A stretch of DNA of 64,000 nt from Paenibacillus polymyxa (GTDB lineage Bacteria > Bacillota > Bacilli > Paenibacillales > Paenibacillaceae): NCBI RefSeq assembly GCF_001719045.1, contig NZ_CP015423.1, positions 5,320,001 through 5,384,000 of the forward strand, given 5' to 3'. Within the stretch, counting starts at the first letter, position 1. Every line of letters begins with the position of its first letter. A program made the position numbers and the translations under genes. The notes under the pieces are model-generated. The model worked only from the letters and a program-made list of their open reading frames with translations. It was not told the DNA's origin and made no database searches. Below, piece by piece: positions 49,980-58,800 of the stretch.

Positions 49980-52830
49980 ATGCAATGAATTCACTTTGCG
50001 TGTGCAGAGGGCGGCGGCTTGTCCGACTGCCCTTGCCTGCAAAGTATTCTTTTTCTGACACAACGCTCATGTACGTAACAACGCACCATCCAACCGGGGG
50101 AACAGGCCCCGAGAAGCAGGAGGGATGTCATTGAAAGCCTTATTTGAGAAGGAAAAAAATTACTGGAGTCATAAACTGGAATCTGAGGATCATATCATCT
50201 GCCTACCCTACACCAACCATGTGTCCAGAAATACAACTGTAACGAGTTTAAATTCCCATACGTACACGCTCACATTTCCAACTGAAATTTCCCAAAGAAT
50301 ATCATCTATAACAGGTGGCGCTCCATGGGCCGTGTTTATGGTCCTGCTTGCTGGAGTAGAGAGCTTATTGCATAAATACACATGTGAGGAACGTGTGCTG
50401 CTGGGCATTCCGGTAGCCAAGTCTAGCAACGGTGCTACAAAGCCGATCAACCATCTGCTTTTATTGAAAAATACGCTGGATTCCAGCACAACCTTCAAAG
50501 CCTTGCTGTCTCAAATCAAAACCTCTGTCGGCGAAGCTATTGAACATCAAAACATTCCTTTTTGGAACTATTCTGAATTACTTGACATTCAACGTAATGA
50601 GGATGGAAAGCCTCTTATTCACACCACAGTATCCTTGCAAAACATTCATATTTCTGATTTTTTGAATCACGTACAATCTGAACTAGATTTCCAGTTTCAA
50701 TGGGAAAATGAAGCGGTCTCCCTGAACGTAAAGTATAATAGCGACCGTTATAGCGAGACGACGATTGAGCACTTTGTTGAGCAGCTTCTGCGGCTGTACA
50801 CTATTGTTTTGCAGCAGCCAGAGTTGGCGATTTCCACAACACAAGTGCTGTCAGAGCAAGAAGTAGAGCAGCTGGTCCATACCTTCAACGATACAAATGT
50901 GGATTATCCACGTCATGCGTCTATTCATGAATTGTTCGAGAAACAGGCGAAGCAGGCACCACAGCAGGTGGCGGTAGTGTGTGGGCAAGATAGCCTAACC
51001 TATGCAGAATTGAATGAAAAGGCCAACCGACTGGCTCATTCTTTACGTAAGCAGGGAATCCGCACCGAGCAGACGGTCGGCATTGTAGCTGAACGCTCGA
51101 TTGAGATGATTGTCGGTATGCTCGGAATTCTCAAAGCAGGTGGAGCATATGTACCCATTGATTCTGATTACCCGGATGAGCGTGTACGCTATTTGCTGAA
51201 GGATTCCGGTGCGGACATACTGCTCGTGCAGCGAATGGAACATCGGCCCACTGATTTTAAGGGAAGGGTGCTTGACCTTAGCGATGCTACAATTTATGGA
51301 ACGGATGATGCTGATCGTTATGATCCCATTTTGCCGAATGATCACGGAACGAATACTGATCCGGGATACGTGGACTGCCTAGATCCGTTCTACTCCATTT
51401 CCGCCAGTCCCGAACTTGCTTCTACGACAACCATACAACCAGAAAACATGCAACCCAAAGCTACGCAATCAGAACAAGCAAAACAAATACAGCACGCTTA
51501 TGCAACTGAAGAACAACCGAAAGCGAGCGCAGCTGGTCGCTTGGCCTATATTATGTACACCTCAGGGACTACAGGCCAGCCCAAAGGGGTTATGGTGGAG
51601 CACCGAAATGTCGTGCGTTTGGTGACAAACACAAATTATGCACGCTTGAATGCCGACACGCGCATTTTGCAGACCGGGTCTGTTGTCTTTGACGCGTCCA
51701 CCTTCGAAATTTGGGGTGCGTTATTGAACGGTGGACAGCTGGTGCTGGTGAGTCAGGATGTTATTTTGGACGCGCCCAAGCTCAAGGAAGTTGTTCGCAA
51801 TCATGGCATTACCACGATGTGGCTGACCGCACCACTCTTTAATCAGCTATCCCAGCAGGACTTGGAACTATTTGAGGGGATGCGGGAGCTATTGGTTGGT
51901 GGTGATGTGCTGTCCGTACCGCATATTAACCGGGTATTGGAGGCCCATCCGAATCTACATATCATTAACGGCTACGGTCCGACGGAAAATACGACCTTTT
52001 CCACCACACATGCCATTACCGGCGTTCAATCGGCATCTGTGCCCATTGGTAGCCCGATCCATAACTCGACGGCATATGTCGTGGACGGTTCGATGCAGCT
52101 CCAGCCTGTTGGAGCGTGGGGAGAACTGATCGTCGGTGGTGACGGGGTGGCTCGCGGATACCGAAACCGCCCAGAACTGACGACCGAAAAGTTCATTGAC
52201 AGTCCGTTCCGTGGGGGCGAACGCTGCTATCGAACAGGGGACCTGGTGCGTTGGAATGCGGACGGGACGCTGGAATATAAGGGACGAATCGACGCGCAGG
52301 TGAAAATTCGAGGCTACCGGATTGAGCTGGGCGAGGTGGAAGCACAGCTGTTGAAGCTGGAGGCAGTCCGAGAAGCTGTTGTAATTGCACATGAAGATGA
52401 GCAGGGGCAAAAGCTGCTCTGCGCATATGTGGTCACCCATGCGGAAGTAGCGACAAGTGAGCTGCGTAGTGCTTTGAGCCAGGAGCTACCGGGCTACATG
52501 GTACCGTCGTATTTTGTGCAGCTGGAGCAATTGCCACTGACGCCCAATGGCAAGGTGGATCGCCGAGCGCTGCCACAACCAGAGGGAGGTGTAAGCTCAG
52601 GCGCAGAATATGTACCTCCTCAAAATCAATTACAAGCACAACTGGCTAGCATCTGGAAAGATGTGCTGGAGCTTGAGCGCATTGGGATTAAGGATAACTT
52701 TTTTGAGGCAGGAGGACATTCCCTGCGGGCGACACATGTCATATCACTCATCTATAAGGAATTGCATAAAAATGTGCAGCTAAAGGATCTGTTCCAGCAT
52801 CCAACAATTGAACAGCTGGCGCAGGTTATT
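48651..52830 (+). other. Module 11 split between TriD (C) and TriE (partial C, A(Val), T)
   Basis: A complete LCL-type C domain (48651 to about 49950; HHIISDG 49032-49052) ends TriD. TriE begins with about 245 residues matching only the second half of a C domain, without the HHxxxDG active site. The A domain follows (about 50880-52590), pocket DAFWLGGTFK (Val), with a long insertion at about 51290-51535. Carrier Ser codon at 52720 (GGHS). L-Val predicted. Catalysis must come from the TriD domain. Confidence 0.85.
49993..50055 (+). terminator. Terminator-like hairpin between triD and triE
   Basis: ACTTTGC (49993-49999) pairs with GCAAAGT (50039-50045). Inside this, GCAGAGGGC (50004-50012) pairs with GCCCTTGC (50029-50036) with one bulge. 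The structure is followed by ATTCTTTTTC (50046-50055). It has the shape of an imperfect intrinsic terminator in the 145-bp gap between two genes that must be co-expressed, so partial read-through (attenuation) or protection of the upstream mRNA end is more likely than full stop. Folding judged by eye only. Confidence 0.55.
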
Positions 52831-55800
52831 GAAGCACTGGAGCAAACCACCTATGAATCCATCCCTGTTACGGAGAATAAGCCATTTTATGCGGTTTCTT
52901 CAGCTCAAAAACGGATGTATATCCTCAATCAGCTTGATGGAGCGGGAATTAGCTATAACATACCTGGTGCCCTGACTCTGACCGGTTCACTTGATCACAA
53001 GGCACTGGATAACGCGTTCCGTCAGCTTATTGACCGCCATGAAACATTGCGCACAAGTTTTGAGACCATGAACGGTGAACCTGTCCAGCGAGTACATGAC
53101 GAGGTTCCTTTTTGCATGGAATTGACCTATGCTCACGGAGCTGCCCCAAAGGAAACGGATGAGCTGGTACGTAACTTTGTCCAACCATTCGATCTGGGGC
53201 AGGCCCCGTTATTCCGAGTTGGTTTGATTGAAACAGACCCAGAGCATTATATTTTGCTCATGGACATGCATCATATCATTTCGGACGGCACCTCTATAAA
53301 TGTACTAATTCAGGACTTTATTCATTTATATGCAGGCGACACGCTGCCATCGCTACGCATTCAGTATAAAGACTACGCCGCTTGGCAACAGAAGCAGCAG
53401 CAAAGTGAACGCTACCGGGAACAGGAAAACTACTGGCTCAATACCTTCGCAGGAGAGCTACCTGTGCTTGATCTACCGACTGATTATCCACGCCCAGCGG
53501 TGAGAAGCTTTGAAGGAGATGTGCTGGAATTTACGCTTGACCAACGACAAAGCGAAGGCTTAAAAAGCATTGCGGTGCAGACGGAATCGACATTATATAT
53601 GGTGCTGTTGGCTGCCTATTCGGCTTTGCTTAGCCACTATAGCGGGCAGGAGGATATTATTGTCGGTTCGCCAATTGCAGGGCGGCCTCATGCGGATCTT
53701 GGCAGTCTGATCGGGATGTTCGTGAATACACTGGCAATCCGTAATTATCCAGAAGGCGGGAAAACGTTCCGCGATTATGTGTTGGAGGTCAAGGAAAACG
53801 CGTTAAAGGCTTTTGAACATCAGGATTATCCGTTTGAAGAGCTGGTGGAGAAGCTGGGCGTAGATCGAGATTTAAGCCGTAATCCGTTATTTGATACCAT
53901 GTTTGCACTACAAAACATAGAGCAAAAAGAGCAGCAGCTGGCGGGGCTGCAATTGGCATCTTATCCAAGTGAGCAAACGACGGCCAAATTTGATTTGAGT
54001 CTGTTCGCAGTGGAGGATGAAGAACAAATTTCCTGTGCTCTTCAATACGGAACTCGGCTGTACAAACGGGAAACCATTGAACGACTGACTGAACATTTGC
54101 AGCAGCTTATCAATGCGGTTATAAAACAGCCGGATATCGCTCTTTCGGCTATAGAAATGGTTTCGGCCCAAGAAAAAGAGCTGCTTGTGCAGAGATTCAA
54201 TGATACGGTAGCAGACTATCCGTATCCACGAGATCAAGCACTGCATGTGCTGTTCGAGGAACAGGTAGCGCAATCACCAGATCGGCTGGCCATCACCTTT
54301 GCGGACGTACAGCTTACCTACCGCGAGCTGAATGAACGTGCCGACCGTCTGGCACGCATACTCGCTTCCCAAGGGATACAGCGCGGGTCCGAGCCAGAGA
54401 CACAGCGAGTAGGGATTATGGCTGAACGCTCCATTGAAATGGTCGTCGGTATGCTGGCGATTTTGAAGGTCGGAGGGGCTTACGTTCCCATTGATCCTGA
54501 TTATCCTGAAGAGCGTATCCGTTATTTACTGGAGGATTCCAGTGCGGGGCTGTTACTGTTACAGCGACGTGAGCAGATGCCTTTTGAACCCGGCATTCCG
54601 GTCATCGATTTGAGTGATGAACAGCGATGCAATAGCAAATCTGAATGTGACGCTCAGACGGATGGAACAATTGCGATTACAACAGGGGGATCTTCTTCCG
54701 ATCTTGCGTATGTGATCTACACCTCTGGTACGACAGGCAAGCCGAAGGGCGTGATGATTGAGCACCGTAATGTCGTGCGCCTAGTGAAAAACAAAAGCTA
54801 TGCCATGCTTGATGAAAATACACGTATGCTGCAATTGGGCGCAGTTGTGTTCGATGCCTCCACATTTGAAATCTGGGGAACGCTGCTGAACGGGGGACAA
54901 CTGTATGTGGTAAGCCATGACACTATTCTGGATGCCTCCAAGCTCAAACAGGCAATTGACAAGTATCGTGTTAACACGATGTTCATGACTACGGCTTTAT
55001 TCAATCAGTATTCGCAGCAAGAAATCGGAGTGTTTGCGTCCTTGAAGGAGTTGCTCGTGGGTGGTGATGTGTTGTCTGTACCACACGTCAATCGTGTGTT
55101 GAAGGAGTACCCGCAGCTTCGCCTGGCCAATATTTATGGTCCGACGGAGAACACCACCTTTTCCACCATCTATGACATTACAGAACCGCAAACCCAGGCT
55201 ATTCCCATTGGACGTCCAATTGATCACTCGACCGCTTATGTGGTCAATCGTTCGTTGAAGCTGCAACCTATCGGAGCTTGGGGAGAGCTGATCGTCGGTG
55301 GCGACGGTGTTGGGCGAGGATATCTGAATCGGCCCGAGCTTACGGCGGAAAAATTTATTGAAAGTCCATTCCGGTCTGGAGAATATTGCTATCGTACAGG
55401 AGACTTAGTGCGTTGGCGTGCTGATGGTGTACTGGAGTACAAGGGAAGAATGGATGAACAGGTCAAAATTCGCGGCTACCGCATTGAACTGGGTGAAATT
55501 GAAACCCGATTGTCCACGATTCCAGGTGTGAAGGAATCGGTTGTTACCGTGCGGCAGGACGATCACGGACAAAAACAGCTGTGTGCCTATTTTGCAACAG
55601 ACAGTGAATTGAGCGCCAGCGACTTACGTAACATTTTGTCGCAGGATCTGCCTGGCTATATGGTGCCGTCTTACTTTGTGCAGCTCTCCAGACTGCCTTT
55701 GACGCTGAATGGCAAAGTAGACCGCAGGGCACTGCCCGCACCTGAGCACAATCTCGATACAGGTATGGATTATGTGGCACCCGAGACGGATGTCCAACAG

Positions 55801-58800
55801 GCACTGGCTACGGCTTGGGGAGCCATTCTTGGTATCCCGAAAGTCGGAATACAGGATAACTTTTTCCATTTGGGTGGTGACTCCATCAAGGCCATCCAAG
55901 TATCGTCCCGCTTGTTTCAGGCTGGATACAAGCTGGAAATGAAGGATTTGTTCAAATACCCGACAATTGCGGGACTAAGCACACATATTCAGCCTGTTAA
56001 CCGAATAGCCGAGCAGGGCGAGGTTACAGGAAATGTAGTGCTTACACCGATTCAGCGCTGGTTTTTTGAACAGCCAACGGAAGAACCACACTATTTTAAC
56101 CAATCTGTCATGCTCTATCGTCAGGAAGGCTATGACGAACAGGCACTACGGCGGGCGCTCCATCAGATTACTTCGCACCATGATGCATTGCGTATGGTTT
56201 TTAGTTTGTCGGAGAACGGATGTACAGCATGGAACCGCAGTGTAGAGGAAGGCGAACCGTACCATCTGGAATGCTTTGACTATAATGACAGCGATGTAAA
56301 CAAGCAAGATTTGGCGAAGATAATTGAAGCGAAATGCAATGAAATTCAATCTGGTATTTCCCTAAGCGAAGGTCCGCTGATGAGACTGGGGCTGTTCCGT
56401 TGCCCGGATGGAGATCATCTGCTGATCGTGATTCATCATTTGGCGGTGGACGGGGTATCCTGGCGCATTTTATTCGAGGATTTGGCGACTGCTTATGATC
56501 AAGCCTCCAAGGGTGAACAGGTGATTCAGCTGCCTCATAAAACAGATTCGTTCCAAACATGGGCCGAGCAGCTGCACGCTTATGCCAACAGTCCAGCTAT
56601 GGAACATGAGCGAGCGTATTGGGGGAAACTTGCACAAGCGGAACTGGCTTCTTTGCCGCAGGATTATGGGCATAACGAGCACGAAAAGCCATTGATTGGC
56701 GATAGTGAGTCGGTTACTGCTTTGTGGACACATGCAGAGACAGAGCAGCTGCTCAAGCAGGCCAATCGTGCCTACCGTACAGAAATTAATGACCTGTTGT
56801 TGACGGCGGTAGGAATGGCATTGCAAGCATGGAGTGGAAATGATCGTTTCCTGATAAATCTAGAGGGACATGGACGTGAAGCCATTTTACCAGAGGTGGA
56901 CATTACTCGAACGATAGGGTGGTTTACAAGCCAATATCCTGTTTTGCTCGATATGCCGGAAGAACTGGCACTTTCGCAACGGATTAAGCGTGTGAAGGAA
57001 GGGCTGCGCGGCATTCCGCAAAAAGGGATTGGCTACGGTGTACTGAAATATTTATCCGACCGTCAGACACAGGCACCGGAGGCATCTCCAGCCATATTTA
57101 CGACAGATCCCGAAATCAGCTTTAACTATTTGGGACAGTTCGATCAGGATATGAAAGGGAACGACTTGCAATCATCCTCATATGAAGGTGGGATGCCGCT
57201 GAGCCCGACCATGGCTCGAACGTATACGCTGGATTTTGGCGGCATTATTTCGGGAGGCCAACTGGGTCTGACGATTAGCTATAGTCGTACCAGCTATAGA
57301 CCGGAGACCATCGAGCGATTGGCGAAATTCCTGGAATCGAGCCTGCGTGAAATTTTGGCGCATTGCATCCATAAAGAACACCCGGAGCTTACCCCAAGTG
57401 ATATTTCTTACAAAGGAATGAGTGTGGAGGGCTTGGACAGCCTCTTATCTGAAATGGGTGCTGCGGGTGAGATCGACAATGTATATGCACTGACCCCTAT
57501 GCAGAAAGGGATGCTGTTTCACAGCCAGCTAGATAGTCAAGCAGCTGCAAATGACGCATATTTTGAGCAGGTTTCTTATGATATGCGAGGTCAGATGGAC
57601 ATTCGGGCTTTTGCAGAAAGCCTGAATATTCTGGTTCGGCGACATGAGGCGCTGCGTACACATTTTTATTTTGGCAGAGATACGGAACCGTTGCAGGTGG
57701 TGTATCGAAATCGGGATTGCGGCTTTCAATATGAAGATTTACACCATCTGGATGAGGATGAAATAGATACCAGGGTGAAAAATTTCAAGCTACAAGATAA
57801 AGCACGGGGCTTTGATCTGCGTCGGGATGTCCTGCTGCGTGTAGCGATTTTACGTACCGGAGAAGACAGCTATCATTTTGTATGGAGCTTCCATCATATC
57901 GTCATGGACGGCTGGTGCCTGTCCCTTATAAATAAAGAAGTGTTTGAAAGCTATGCAGCACTTCAGGAGGGCAGAGTACCAGAGCTGGCACCGGCAGTGC
58001 CGTACAGCCGCTTTATTGAATGGCTGGAAGCACAGGATGCCAAGGCGGCAACCGACTACTGGAGCAGCTATTTATCTGGATATGAGCAGCAAACAGCATT
58101 ACCAGCTGTAAAATCCGGTCGCAAGAGTGGAGGCAACACGGCTAGTGATTGGGTGACGGTTTTGGAACGTGAGTTGACCCTCCGGGTGGAGGAGACGGCT
58201 AAGCGATATCAGGTGACCATGAATACGTTATTACAAACCGTCTGGGGGATTGTGCTGCAAAAATATAACAACCACAGTGATGTCGTATTTGGTAGTGTCG
58301 TCTCAGGCCGTCCATCGGATATTATCGGGGTAGAGGATATTATCGGCTTGTTCATTAATACCATTCCAGTTCGCATTCTTAGTGAGGCAGGGGAATCCTT
58401 TGCAGAAGTTATGAAGAAAACACAGGAGCAGGCGCTGGCTTCTCATGCGTATGATACGTATCCACTGTTTGAGATTCAGGCATTGACCGACCAGAAACAG
58501 GATTTAATTAACCATATTATGGTGTTTGAAAATTATCCGGTAGATGAGCAGGTCGAAGAACTGGGAAGTGACGGGCAGGATACATTCCCAATTTCCAACG
58601 TGGTGGCTGCAGAGCAGACTAACTATGATCTGAGCTTAGTCGTTATGCCGGGAGAATGCATCAAGATTCGTTTTATGTATAATGCGTTAAGTTATGATCA
58701 AACAGGCATTAAGCGTCTGCATGGGCATTTTGTGAATCTGTTGGAGCAAGTTTTGCTTAACCCGAATGTTTGCGTAGAAGAGCTGGAACTGGTTACAGCG

